A DNA stretch of 64,000 bases from Desulfotignum sp. (GTDB lineage: Bacteria; Desulfobacterota; Desulfobacteria; Desulfobacterales; Desulfobacteraceae), in NCBI GenBank assembly GCA_018399285.1, contig JAGYOW010000013.1:1-64000 (forward strand). The letters run 5' to 3'. The position numbers were made by a program, and so were the translations under genes. Under the pieces are notes generated by a model. That model ran no database searches and was not told the DNA's origin. It saw nothing but the letters and a program-made list of their open reading frames with translations. Shown one piece after another: positions 17,221 through 25,289 of the stretch (positions within the stretch are counted from its first letter, which is position 1; the number at the start of each line of letters is the position of its first letter).

Positions 17221-18008
17221 GGTTTGAGTACGGAAGATACCAGCAGCTGGGTATAGGGCTTTCGGGGATCATCCAGGATCTGGTCGCTGAGCCCGGATTC
17301 CACGATTTCCCCCTGCTTCATCACATACAGCCGGTGACACAGCAGCCGGGCCACGGCCAGGTCATGGGTGACCAGGATCATGGACAGGTTCAGGCTGAAC
17401 ACCAGTTTGCGCAATACATCGATCAGCCGGGCCTGGACCGATACATCCAGCCCGGAAGTGGGCTCGTCCATGAGCAGGATTTCAGGGGCGGTCACCAGGT
17501 TGGCCGCGATCTGGAGCCGCTGCTGCATGCCCCCGGAAAACGTGGACGGCAGATCATCGATTCGCCCGGGATCGATCTCCACTTTGTCCAGCCACATCAA
17601 TGCCGCTTCCCGGATCTTTCCATAATGACGGGTGCCGGCGGCCATGAGTTTTTCCCCGATGTTGCCCCCTGCACTGATGTGCATTTTCAGTCCCTGGGAC
17701 GCGTGCTGGGTCACATACCCGGTCCTTGTCCGGATGATCCGGCGCATCCGGGCTTCATCGCACCGGCACAGGTCCTCCATGCCGTCAGGGGTTCTGAACC
17801 AGACCGATCCGTTGGACGGCCGGATTCGGCCGGCAATGCAGTTGAGGAGCGTGGATTTGCCTGACCCGGATTCCCCTACCACGCCGATCACCTCTCCGGG
17901 GCAGACCTCGAAACTGATATCATGGCATCCCATATGCCGGCCGAAAAATTTGCACAGGTGTGCCACTTTCAGCAGGGGCGGGGGATTGAGGTCGGCTACA
18001 GGTGTCAT
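17217..18008 (-). CDS. phnK: C-P lyase ABC-type protein PhnK
   Basis: The 263-residue ATPase has Walker A GESGSGKSTLLNCIAGR near residue 41, signature STFSGGMQQRLQIA and Walker B EILLMDEPTSGLD. PhnK docks on the PhnGHIJ core complex and couples ATP to its conformational cycle. Gene order J-K-L and 4-nt overlaps are standard for C-P lyase operons. Confidence 0.95.
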   Translation of the reverse strand: MTPVADLNPPPLLKVAHLCKFFGRHMGCHDISFEVCPGEVIGVVGESGSGKSTLLNCIAGRIRPSNGSVWFRTPDGMEDLCRCDEARMRRIIRTRTGYVTQHASQGLKMHISAGGNIGEKLMAAGTRHYGKIREAALMWLDKVEIDPGRIDDLPSTFSGGMQQRLQIAANLVTAPEILLMDEPTSGLDVSVQARLIDVLRKLVFSLNLSMILVTHDLAVARLLCHRLYVMKQGEIVESGLSDQILDDPRKPYTQLLVSSVLKP

Positions 18009-18844
18009 GGCTGGGAACTCCCGGCGTTTTTCCGGCAGAATTCCGTGTCTGAACAGATCAACACCCGGGTGCCGTTGTCATCCGTGATGATTTCATCCAG
18101 AAAGCTTTGGGTGGACCCGCAGACGGCACAGGCCCCTTCCCAGTGTTCCAGTTCAAAAGGATAGTCCTCAAAATCCAGGCTCACCACGTCGGTGTAAGGG
18201 GGGATGGCATAGATGCGCTTTTCCCGGCCCGCGCCGAACAGAAGAACGGCCGGGGACCGGTGCAGTTTGGGGTTGTCGTACTTGGGAATGGGAGAAGGAC
18301 TCATCAGGTACCTGTGGTGGACCCGCACCGGGTAGTCAAATGCCGTGGCAATGCGGCCGAACCGGGCGATATCTTCATACAGTTTGACATGCATGCTGCC
18401 GTATTCCTCATATCCATGCATCTTCAGGGTCTGGGGCCGTTTGGGTTCGATGAACTGCAGCGGCTCGGGGATGGGGACCTGAAACACCAGGATCTGTCCT
18501 TTTTTCAGCGGGGTTTCCGGTATCCGGTGCCGGGTCTGGATAAGGGTGGCGGTTTCCGTGTCTTCCGTGATGGCGATCCCCGCAGTTTTCTGAAAGAAAT
18601 GTTTGATGCTGATGGCGTTGACCGTGTCATCGGATCCCTGGTCGATCACTTTGAGTTGGTCGTCCGGACCGATCACCGACGCGGTGAGCTGGATCCCGCC
18701 CGTGCCCCATCCATAGGGCAAAGGCATCTCCCGGCCCCCGAACGGCACCTGGAACCCGGGGATGGCCAGGGCCTTCAAGATGGCGCGGCGGATCATTTTT
18801 TTGGACTGTTCATCCAGGTAGGCGAAATTGTAGGATACGGTCAT
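18005..18844 (-). CDS. phnJ: Radical SAM C-P lyase PhnJ
   Basis: PhnJ breaks the carbon-phosphorus bond with an iron-sulfur/SAM radical. The 279-residue product keeps the unusual cluster motif near its C-terminus. CAVCG and later CSDTEFC supply the three cluster cysteines and the fourth, catalytic thiyl cysteine in the same spacing as the E. coli enzyme. The N-terminal NFAYLDEQSKKMIRRAILKA and the PYGWGTGGIQLTASVIG segment are typical. No truncation is seen. Confidence 0.96.
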   Translation of the reverse strand: MTVSYNFAYLDEQSKKMIRRAILKALAIPGFQVPFGGREMPLPYGWGTGGIQLTASVIGPDDQLKVIDQGSDDTVNAISIKHFFQKTAGIAITEDTETATLIQTRHRIPETPLKKGQILVFQVPIPEPLQFIEPKRPQTLKMHGYEEYGSMHVKLYEDIARFGRIATAFDYPVRVHHRYLMSPSPIPKYDNPKLHRSPAVLLFGAGREKRIYAIPPYTDVVSLDFEDYPFELEHWEGACAVCGSTQSFLDEIITDDNGTRVLICSDTEFCRKNAGSSQP

Positions 18845-19959
18845 CCGTCCTCTCCTTTTGTCGGTGCCTGGTCGTTGCCGCGGCTGCGGATAAATACCAG
18901 TTCCGACTGAAAATCCACGTAATGGGGCAGTTTGAGGTGCTGGACAAACCCGGAGGATTCCACGCTGTCGCAGTGGGACAGGATAAATTCAGGATCCTGG
19001 GCCGGGTATGCCGCTTTGTCCGTGTCGGCATCCGCGTTTTTGTCCGTGTCGGAAAGCGAGCGGTCCAGCAGGGACATGGACATGGCTTTGCGCTCATTCT
19101 GGCCGAACACCAGGCCGTACCCGGTGTCAAATCCGGCGGCCCTGCCGTGGGCATCATCCTGGCGGCTGACCATGACACATTCCGTGAGCCGGATCCGGCC
19201 GATGCGGATCTCGAATCCCAGTTCCGGCGGGGTGAAACAGACCGTGGCAACGCCCACCTTCAGTTCTCCTAAAAACGGGTGCCGGTCCAGGCCAAACCCC
19301 CGCTGCAGCGAATAAGCCGAACCCAGAAGGAACCCCTCGTCCCCCCGGGCCAGGGCCTGGAGCCGAAGCGTTCTGGACACGGGAAAGGTCAGGGGCTGAC
19401 GGGTCAGGTCTTCTTCGGTTTCCCGGCCGGGTTCCGGGGAAAGGGCGGACGGGGCATCGGAAATCAGTCCCTGTTTTATCAGGAGATCCATGACCCGGGG
19501 CAGTTTGTCCGGCAAAGAGGGCATGGGTTGATCAGGCCCGGTTCCATTCTCATCAGGGGCCGGGCCGGTTTCAATGAGCCGGTGGGTGTAGTCGTAGGTG
19601 GGGCCTAAAATCTGGCCGCCCGGAATGTCTTTGTAAATGCCGGAGACCCGGCGGAAAGCGGTCATTTCCGTGGTGTCCACCGGCCGGCTGGTGCCGAATC
19701 GTTTCAGGGTGGTGCGGAAGGCCCGCACCAGGAAAACGGCTTCGGTCAGATCCCCCTGGGCCTGCTGGATGGCCTTGGCCGCTGCAGTTTCATCATACAA
19801 AGACCCTTCCGCCATGACCCGGTCCAGTCCCAGTCCCAGCTGATGTTTGATCTGATCCGGTGAAATTTCGGGCACCCGGGTGTCCCCCCGGCGTTTTTTC
19901 GTCACCAGCCGCTGGGAGTGCTTGACGGCTTTTTCGCCGCCTTTGACTGCCACATACAT
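18841..19959 (-). CDS. phnI: C-P lyase core subunit and nucleosidase PhnI
   Basis: PhnI displaces the adenine base of ATP or GTP during phosphonate activation. The 372-residue product starts MYVAVKGGEKAVKHSQRLV, contains RGFGLDRHPFLGELKVGV and ends with HVDF/LKLPHYVDFQSEL, all typical. An Asp/Lys-rich low-complexity run near residue 312 (DTDKNADADTDKAAYPAQD) is a small addition. It overlaps phnJ by 4 nt and phnH by 1 nt. Confidence 0.95.
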   Translation of the reverse strand: MYVAVKGGEKAVKHSQRLVTKKRRGDTRVPEISPDQIKHQLGLGLDRVMAEGSLYDETAAAKAIQQAQGDLTEAVFLVRAFRTTLKRFGTSRPVDTTEMTAFRRVSGIYKDIPGGQILGPTYDYTHRLIETGPAPDENGTGPDQPMPSLPDKLPRVMDLLIKQGLISDAPSALSPEPGRETEEDLTRQPLTFPVSRTLRLQALARGDEGFLLGSAYSLQRGFGLDRHPFLGELKVGVATVCFTPPELGFEIRIGRIRLTECVMVSRQDDAHGRAAGFDTGYGLVFGQNERKAMSMSLLDRSLSDTDKNADADTDKAAYPAQDPEFILSHCDSVESSGFVQHLKLPHYVDFQSELVFIRSRGNDQAPTKGEDG

Positions 19960-20546
19960 CAGGAAATCTCCGTTTGCGTGGTTCTGGGCAGGGCGCAGAA
20001 CCGGTCTTTGTGGACAAACAGCATGTCAATGCCTGTGGGGCCGGCCTGGTTGATCCGGGTCCGGTGTTCCCAGAAATCCGGGGCAATGCCCGTGAAAGTC
20101 AGGCCGGTCTGACTCGGGATGCCGGGGCCGGTGAGCCGCAAATGATTCCCTTCCGCCATGCCGTGCGTCTGGATCACCAGGGTGGTGGACCGGTCCGGAG
20201 AGATCACCGTGCCCGGGTTGAACCGGTTCAGGTCAATGGCAGGGGAGGTGTCCGTGATCAGGGCAAATGCGGCGTCAAACGGATCAAAGGTAACGGGCGC
20301 ACCCGTGTGAAATTTCAGCCATTGGACTTCGGAAGAATCCGGTGCCAGATCGGTCCAGAAAGGGGTTTCAAAATCCATGAGCGTAAGCAGCAGTGCCCCG
20401 GTGCCAGGGTGGATCCGGTCCGGGCAGGCCAGGGTGATGCCCGTGCCGGTGATGTTGCCGGGATACGCCATGGCATCGAGCAGGTGCCGGAACACGGCCT
20501 GGCTGTCAAACACTTCGGAATCAAATCCTTTCATCAGCGGGGTCAT
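19959..20546 (-). CDS. phnH: C-P lyase core subunit PhnH
   Basis: The 195-residue protein begins KGFDSEVFDSQAVFRHLLDA, followed by MAYPGNI, the normal PhnH N-terminus. It also keeps GPGIPSQTGLTFTGIAPDFW and the following PTGIDMLFV. PhnH completes the GHIJ core, although its exact chemical role is unclear. It starts 5 nt after phnG and runs into phnI. Confidence 0.94.
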   Translation of the reverse strand: MTPLMKGFDSEVFDSQAVFRHLLDAMAYPGNITGTGITLACPDRIHPGTGALLLTLMDFETPFWTDLAPDSSEVQWLKFHTGAPVTFDPFDAAFALITDTSPAIDLNRFNPGTVISPDRSTTLVIQTHGMAEGNHLRLTGPGIPSQTGLTFTGIAPDFWEHRTRINQAGPTGIDMLFVHKDRFCALPRTTQTEIS

Positions 20547-20551
20547 GGCTG

Positions 20552-20992
20552 TTATTCTCCGCGGGTCAGGGTGAAAAATTCAACCGTGGTGTCTGCCACG
20601 TCTCTGGCCAGGGCCTGGCGCCGCTGATCTTCTTTGGTTTCCAAATTCCGGATCAGGGTGGTCATCAGGGGATCATGAAATGCCGGGATCTGGAGCAGGG
20701 CATCAAACAGGGCCGCCAGGCGCGCATGATCGTGATCACTGCCCGGGACCATGGCATAGCCCTGGATCCGGTCCATGACCTGGACCATGCACCGGGTGAC
20801 GGTCATCTCTCCGATGCAGAAAGCGGTGCCGGTCCCGTCCGCCTTGCCCTGAACCATGACCATCCCGGTTTCAGGTTTGATCAGGAAGGTACTGCCAACG
20901 GGTTGTTCCAGGCCTTCAAATGCTTTTTGGAGGTCCTGCACCTCTGCTTCCGCCAGCAGCTGCATCCAATGTTGTCTGGTAGTTTGTGTCAT
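20552..20992 (-). CDS. phnG: C-P lyase core subunit PhnG, first gene of the operon
   Basis: The 146-residue protein shows RQHWMQLLAEA at the start, then LIKPETGMVMVQGKADGTG, FCIGEMTVTRCMVQV, GYAMVPGSDHDHARLAALFDAL and AATTVEFF-like ending DTTVEFFTLTRGE. All are normal PhnG landmarks. It heads the eight-gene minus-strand operon. No phnF regulator, phnCDE importer, phnN or phnP is found within the window. Confidence 0.94.
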   Translation of the reverse strand: MTQTTRQHWMQLLAEAEVQDLQKAFEGLEQPVGSTFLIKPETGMVMVQGKADGTGTAFCIGEMTVTRCMVQVMDRIQGYAMVPGSDHDHARLAALFDALLQIPAFHDPLMTTLIRNLETKEDQRRQALARDVADTTVEFFTLTRGE

Positions 20993-21058
20993 GGAAAGCG
21001 ATTTTACCCGGTTTCGGGTGAGAAATTGATTACCGGTTTGTTAAACTAAAGTTAGAAT

Positions 21059-21071
21059 CAACATGATGTTG
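21059..21071. promoter_or_regulatory. Small palindrome upstream of phnG
   Basis: CAACAT-G-ATGTTG is a perfect 6-bp inverted repeat 67 nt upstream of the phnG start, in the 93-nt gap after the oxidoreductase gene. It could be an operator for phosphate or phosphonate control, but no matching regulator gene is present and it does not look like a Pho box. Confidence 0.3.
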
Positions 21072-21085
21072 CTTCCCTGTGCCGG

Positions 21086-22543
21086 TTATTCCTCTATATG
21101 GCAGGCCCGGCCCTTGAGATTGAAAAAGAATTTCAGCCCCTTTTTGATGGTGGGGGAGAAGATCTTGGGGGACAGAAACGTGCCGGCCACCCGTTTGTTG
21201 ATCTCTCCAAGGGTGGGATAAGGGTGGATGGCACCGGCCAGGGTGGACAGTTTCACATTGCCGTTGAACGCGGCCACCCATTCACTGATCAGATTCCCGG
21301 CTCCCGGTCCCAGGATCTGGACCCCGATGGGTTTTTCCTTTTCATTCAGCAGCAGTTTGATTTTGCCTTCGGTTTCCCCTTCAGACAGAGCCCGGTCGTT
21401 GTCTTTAAACGTTTCAGTGTAAACGGCATAATCGATGCCTGCTTTTTTTGCCATGGTTTCATTCATACCGATGCTGGCCAGTTCCGGGTCCGTGTAGGTC
21501 ACCCAGGGCAGCCAGGTGTAGTTGACTTTTCTGGGAAGGCGGAACACGGCATTGGCAATGACAATACCCCCTTCATACCCGGCGGCATGGGTGAACTGGA
21601 ACCCGCCGTTCACATCCCCGGCCGCATAGATATGGTTGTGCCGGGTCCGCAGCCGGTTGTCCACGGGAATACCGGTCCGTTCCACCAGGATTTCGATACC
21701 TTCCAGGCCCAGGCCGTCGGTGTTCGGGGACCGGCCCATGGCCACCAGCAGCGCGTCGGCTGCCACCTGCTTCTGTTTGCCCGTGTTGTCGGTGATGGTC
21801 ACTCTGGCCTGTCCGTTGTGCTGTTCCACCTGCTCGATAGATGCCTCCAGAACAAATCGAACCCCTTCATTTTCCATGATCTGCATGACCGTGTCCGCCA
21901 TGTCTTTGTCCTCTTTGCCCAGTATCTGCGGAGCCCGGTCAATGATCGTCACCCGGGTGCCCAGCCGGTTGAAGGCCTGGGCCATCTCGATGCCGATGGG
22001 ACCGGCCCCCAGCATGATCATGGATCCGGGCAGCGTATCCATGTAAAAGACTTCCCGGTTGGTCAGGTGCGGGGTGTCCGCCAGACCCGGGATGGGAGGC
22101 ACCACGGGAGAGGATCCCGTGGCGATTACCCATTTGGCCGCGGAGATGGAGGTGCCATTGATCTGTACCGCATGTTCATCCATAAACCGGGGCCGGCCGA
22201 ACACCACTTTGGCACCCAGGGAACAGAACCGCTCTTCGGAATCGTGCTTCTGGATCGTGTCCACCACAGACCGGATCCGGTCCGCCACCTGTCTGAAATC
22301 CACGGGCGGCACCGCCACTTCCGGCAGCCCGAATGCGGATGAGTGCTTCATCTGGTGATAGACATGGGCGGTTTTGATCAGGGTCTTGCTGGGAACACAT
22401 CCATAATGGAGGCAGTCCCCGCCCAGTCTGTCTTCCAGTTCGATCAACACCACTTTGGCCCCCAGCTGGGCCGCCCCGGAGGCAGTGGTCAGACCGGCTG
22501 CGCCGCCGCCGATAATGCCGATATCATAATCATACTGGCTCAT
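21086..22543 (-). CDS. Dihydrolipoamide dehydrogenase/mercuric reductase-like FAD oxidoreductase
   Basis: The 485-residue protein is a class I pyridine-nucleotide-disulfide oxidoreductase. The FAD site is IGIIGGGAAGLTTASGAAQLG, the redox disulfide is GGDCLHYGCVPSKTLIK (Cys near 44 and 49), and a second dinucleotide site is MLGAGPIGIEMAQAFNRLG. The dimerisation domain ends with GAIHPYPTLGEINKRVAG, where the catalytic His-x-x-x-x-Pro is HPYPT. It lacks the heavy-metal domain and the C-terminal Cys-Cys of true MerA, so mercury reduction is not supported. Pairing with a TVP38/TMEM64 gene, overlapping by 14 nt, is common; the physiological substrate is unknown. Confidence 0.88.
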   Translation of the reverse strand: MSQYDYDIGIIGGGAAGLTTASGAAQLGAKVVLIELEDRLGGDCLHYGCVPSKTLIKTAHVYHQMKHSSAFGLPEVAVPPVDFRQVADRIRSVVDTIQKHDSEERFCSLGAKVVFGRPRFMDEHAVQINGTSISAAKWVIATGSSPVVPPIPGLADTPHLTNREVFYMDTLPGSMIMLGAGPIGIEMAQAFNRLGTRVTIIDRAPQILGKEDKDMADTVMQIMENEGVRFVLEASIEQVEQHNGQARVTITDNTGKQKQVAADALLVAMGRSPNTDGLGLEGIEILVERTGIPVDNRLRTRHNHIYAAGDVNGGFQFTHAAGYEGGIVIANAVFRLPRKVNYTWLPWVTYTDPELASIGMNETMAKKAGIDYAVYTETFKDNDRALSEGETEGKIKLLLNEKEKPIGVQILGPGAGNLISEWVAAFNGNVKLSTLAGAIHPYPTLGEINKRVAGTFLSPKIFSPTIKKGLKFFFNLKGRACHIEE

Positions 22544-23240
22544 GATGTGTTCCTTTCCTTTTTTGATTGATAAGTGCCACCCCTTTTTTGGTCAGGAGCG
22601 GAAAAATGCCCAGCAGGGCAAAGGACAGAAGCAGTCCCGGTGATAAAATGCCTTTGAGCGAATCGATCTGTGCCAGCTGAGTGCCGGCGTTGACATACAC
22701 CAGGGTGCCCGGCAGCATTCCCACCTGACTGACCAGGTAAAACCGGATGGTGCGGATGGGGGTGAGGCCCATCACCAGGTTGATGATGAAAAAGGGAAAC
22801 ACCGGCACCAGCCGCAGGGTGAACAGGTAAAACGTCCCGTCTCTTTCAATGCCCTGGTTGATGGCGCGCAGCTTGTCTTTAAACCGGTCCTGGACCCAGT
22901 TTTTCAACAGAAACCGGGAGACCAGGAATGCCAGGGTGGCGCCGATGGTGCTGGCAAAGGAGATCACCACGGTGCCGGTCACAAGGCCGAACAGAGCTCC
23001 TCCGGCCAGAGTCATGACTGCCGCACCCGGCAGAGACAGGGCCGTGACCCCGATATAAACGAGCATATAGGTGGCGATGGCCCACAGCGTGTGTCGGGTG
23101 TAGATATCCACCAGCCATTCCTGACGGGATTTCAGATATGCCAGGGACAGGTACTGTCCCAGGTCAAACACGAAAAAAAGCACCACCAGACCGATGATCG
23201 CTCCCGCCACTATCCATTTGATTATGGGTGTTTTTATCAT
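22530..23240 (-). CDS. TVP38/TMEM64 family (DedA-like) membrane protein
   Basis: The 236-residue protein has about six hydrophobic segments and the family core VIGVTALSLPGAAVMTLAGG-like stretch followed by GALFGLVTGTVVISFASTIG and LRLVPVFPFFIINLVMGLT. The family is related to VTT/DedA proteins involved in membrane lipid handling; the substrate here is unknown. It is upstream of, and overlaps, the oxidoreductase gene. Confidence 0.88.
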   Translation of the reverse strand: MIKTPIIKWIVAGAIIGLVVLFFVFDLGQYLSLAYLKSRQEWLVDIYTRHTLWAIATYMLVYIGVTALSLPGAAVMTLAGGALFGLVTGTVVISFASTIGATLAFLVSRFLLKNWVQDRFKDKLRAINQGIERDGTFYLFTLRLVPVFPFFIINLVMGLTPIRTIRFYLVSQVGMLPGTLVYVNAGTQLAQIDSLKGILSPGLLLSFALLGIFPLLTKKGVALINQKRKGTHHEPV

Positions 23241-23358
23241 GGCCCCTCTCCTTTTGTCATCAGGTTGTCTGTTTCAGCGTCTGTCTGCTGTCCATGTGCT
23301 TGCCTGATTGGTCGTGTCAGACGGCAATGCCTTACAGAACAGATGATCAGAAGAGCAG

Positions 23359-23436
23359 TCAGGTGTCAAACTTGGGGCAGGGCAGATCTGCCAGATGAGA
23401 ACGCATGGGTTCGGGCAGGATATTCAATCGGGCCAT
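23359..23436 (-). pseudogene. N-terminal remnant of a glycine/sarcosine/betaine reductase B-like protein
   Basis: A 25-codon frame on the minus strand with a strong AAGGAGGA site reads MARLNILPEPMRSHLADLPC and stops just after PKFDT. The opening resembles the conserved start of GrdB/PrdB-like proteins, which continue PW.SGPPL. Here TGA follows. Reading it as selenocysteine does not restore the family sequence, so it is a truncated remnant rather than a selenoprotein. It may still be translated into a short peptide. Confidence 0.45.
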
Positions 23437-23548
23437 GTCTTTATCCTCCTTGGTTATTTTGCTTAATCTTGTTATACAATAATATTCAATTGATAAAACG
23501 CAATCCATTATTTTATAACCATTCAGAACATAACCCCCATATTCAAGA

Positions 23549-23716
23549 ATGGAAACAATGACTGTCCCGGCTGTCCATCAATCCAGTTCTCCTGATACAT
23601 GGGTGGATACCTATGGAGATTATCTGTATGGATTCGCCTTTTACCGGGTCCAGTCCGCGCCATTCTGTCCGGTATCGAGATTGAGAATCTCCGACAAGTC
23701 GGTCGGGTCTTTCTAA
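23549..23716 (+). pseudogene. N-terminal remnant of an ECF sigma factor
   Basis: A 55-codon plus-strand frame includes DTWVDTYGDYLYGFAFYRVQ, like the region 2.1 start of ECF sigma-70 factors. The expected AEDLVQETF continuation is absent; the frame runs into unrelated residues and stops. No region 4 is found downstream. I read it as a deleted gene. Confidence 0.45.
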
Positions 23717-23799
23717 TCAACAAACCGACCCTGTGCCTGCCCTGCCAGGTATGATTTCAACAGTTGATGCAACCGGTCAAAGACCTGTTCCTGTTCCAT
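23713..23799 (-). CDS. Possible 28-residue small protein
   Basis: ATG at 23799 lies 8 nt after AGGAG and opens MEQEQVFDRLHQLLKSYLAG, ending QAQGRFVD and TAG. It is amphipathic and charged, and not recognisable. It is 30 nt downstream of the DUF547 remnant on the same strand and shares its 3' end with the sigma remnant on the other. It may be a real small protein or the start of a deleted gene. Confidence 0.25.
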   Translation of the reverse strand: MEQEQVFDRLHQLLKSYLAGQAQGRFVD

Positions 23800-23828
23800 T
23801 TGTCCTGCTCCTTTTTGTCGAATCGGTT

Positions 23829-24002
23829 TTACTTTCCGTTCAGGGACCAGTCATAGTCCAGATACCGGATGTTGAGACCGTCTCCTGCTGCCGCTGGACG
23901 CACAATTGACGGCAAAATGGACCCGATATCCTTCTTGAACCCCTGGTAGTCCACCACCCCATCCCGGACATGCCGGTCCAGCAAGGGAGCAGAACTTACA
24001 TA
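23829..24002 (-). pseudogene. Remnant of a DUF547 gene with internal deletion
   Basis: A 57-codon frame without a plausible start reads LLDRHVRDGVVDYQGFKKD, like the N-terminal motif of DUF547 proteins. It then passes almost directly to LNIRYLDYDWSLNGK and stop, like their C-terminus. The roughly 200 residues between are gone, in frame. DUF547, TVP38/TMEM64, flavin oxidoreductase and sigma factor genes tend to cluster, so this is probably the decayed end of the operon at 21-23 kb. Confidence 0.5.
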
Positions 24003-24123
24003 CCTTTTCCTGGATGGGAAAAATAAAACAACCGTCTTCGTGGGGCCGGATACATCACAAGACTCCTTGGCGACTGATCAGGATTTTCAGGTGCAGCGGG
24101 AAAAACCTGTTCTTCCTGAACGC

Positions 24124-24151
24124 TTGATTTTGGCGTGACCGGACTTATATT
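24124..24151 (+). promoter_or_regulatory. Possible sigma-70 promoter of htpX
   Basis: TTGATT, 16 nt, TATATT stands 50 nt upstream of the htpX ATG. It is plausible but has one mismatch in the -10 and two in the -35 element. Confidence 0.4.
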
Positions 24152-24200
24152 TCTTTCGATAATTAAATAAAAACAACACCGATTTTTCACGAGGAGATTT

Positions 24201-25130
24201 ATGGGAAACCATATCAAAATTGTTTTTCTGCTGACCGCCATGACCGGGCTGTTCCTGGTAATGGGGTATGCCCTGGGCGGACAGACCGGCATGGTGATCG
24301 CCCTGATCATCGCTTTGGCCATGAACTTTTTTTCCTACTGGCAGTCCCATACCATTGTATTGAAAATGTACCGGGCCCAGCCCGTGGACCGGGCTAAGGC
24401 ACCGGGGCTGCATGATACCGTGGCAAGACTGGCCCAGCGGGCCGGACTGCCTATGCCAAAACTGTACGTGATTCCCCAGGAGGCCCCTAACGCGTTTGCC
24501 ACGGGCCGGGACCCGGAGCACGGGGTGGTGGCGGTCACTGAAGGACTGCTTCGACTGATGAATCAGGAAGAGCTGGAAGGGGTCCTGGCCCATGAACTGG
24601 GCCATATCAAGAACCGGGACATCCTGATCTCCACCATTGTGGCGACCCTGGCCGGTGCCATCATGTTTGTGGCATCCATGGCAAGGTTTTCCGCGTTTTT
24701 CGGGGGCAGGGACAATGAGGAAGGGGGGCTGGGATTTATGGGCGTGATGGTCATGTCGATTCTGGCACCCATGGCGGCCATGGTGGTTCAGATGGCTGTG
24801 TCCCGGTCCAGGGAGTACCTGGCCGATGCCACGGCAGCCCAGGTCACGGGTCGGCCCCAGGGACTGGCTTCCGCCCTGAACAAACTGGGAGAATATACCC
24901 GCCGGGGTACCACTGTGAATGCCAATCCTTCCACAGCCCACATGTTCATTGTGAACCCCTTGTCCGGCCGGCAGTTCGCCAGTCTGTTCTCCACGCATCC
25001 GCCTCTGGAAGAGCGGATCAAGCGGCTGACCGGAGCCGGGCCATCCAATGATGCCGGACCCCGGGAATCCCAGGGCCGGAAACCCTCCATGACCGAGCAG
25101 AGCCGGAAATTCTGGGATTCTTTGTCCTGA
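24201..25130 (+). CDS. htpX: HtpX-type membrane zinc metalloprotease (M48B)
   Basis: The 309-residue protein has two N-terminal membrane segments (residues about 7-50) and the zinc site VLAHELGHIKNRD near residue 129. A further hydrophobic pair follows, then SRSREYLADATAAQVTG with the third zinc ligand Glu and the C-terminal LFSTHPPLEERI. HtpX degrades damaged inner-membrane proteins. ATG follows GAGGAG. It stands alone, with a K+ channel gene downstream on the same strand. Confidence 0.93.
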   Translation: MGNHIKIVFLLTAMTGLFLVMGYALGGQTGMVIALIIALAMNFFSYWQSHTIVLKMYRAQPVDRAKAPGLHDTVARLAQRAGLPMPKLYVIPQEAPNAFATGRDPEHGVVAVTEGLLRLMNQEELEGVLAHELGHIKNRDILISTIVATLAGAIMFVASMARFSAFFGGRDNEEGGLGFMGVMVMSILAPMAAMVVQMAVSRSREYLADATAAQVTGRPQGLASALNKLGEYTRRGTTVNANPSTAHMFIVNPLSGRQFASLFSTHPPLEERIKRLTGAGPSNDAGPRESQGRKPSMTEQSRKFWDSLS

Positions 25131-25211
25131 CACCCCGGGTCCTTTTTTTGAAAATTTCTGAAATCCGGATCTTGAAAAAAAAATTCAGCCGGTGATTGCT
25201 GCATCAACTGC

Positions 25212-25240
25212 TTGACTCCTGCGGTGCCACCCTTTATGGT
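25212..25240 (+). promoter_or_regulatory. Possible sigma-70 promoter of the K+ channel gene
   Basis: TTGACT, 17 nt, TATGGT stands 50 nt upstream of the ATG at 25290. The -35 element is good, the -10 moderate. Confidence 0.4.
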
Positions 25241-25289
25241 AATGACACCTGAAATCAACCGGTATCGTGAACCGCATGGAGGATTTAAG

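Noticed and set aside
14349-20627. Long plus-strand open frames opposite the phn genes
   Set aside because: They are mirror frames of strongly conserved minus-strand genes and encode low-complexity H/G/Q/D-rich proteins without ribosome sites.
21086-22543. True mercuric reductase (MerA)
   Set aside because: No N-terminal heavy-metal domain, no C-terminal cysteine pair (ends GRACHIEE), and no other mer genes nearby.
23340-23436. Selenoprotein with TGA read as selenocysteine in the GrdB-like frame
   Set aside because: Reading through the TGA gives LLF and another stop, not the expected PW.SGPPL continuation, and I see no SECIS-like hairpin.
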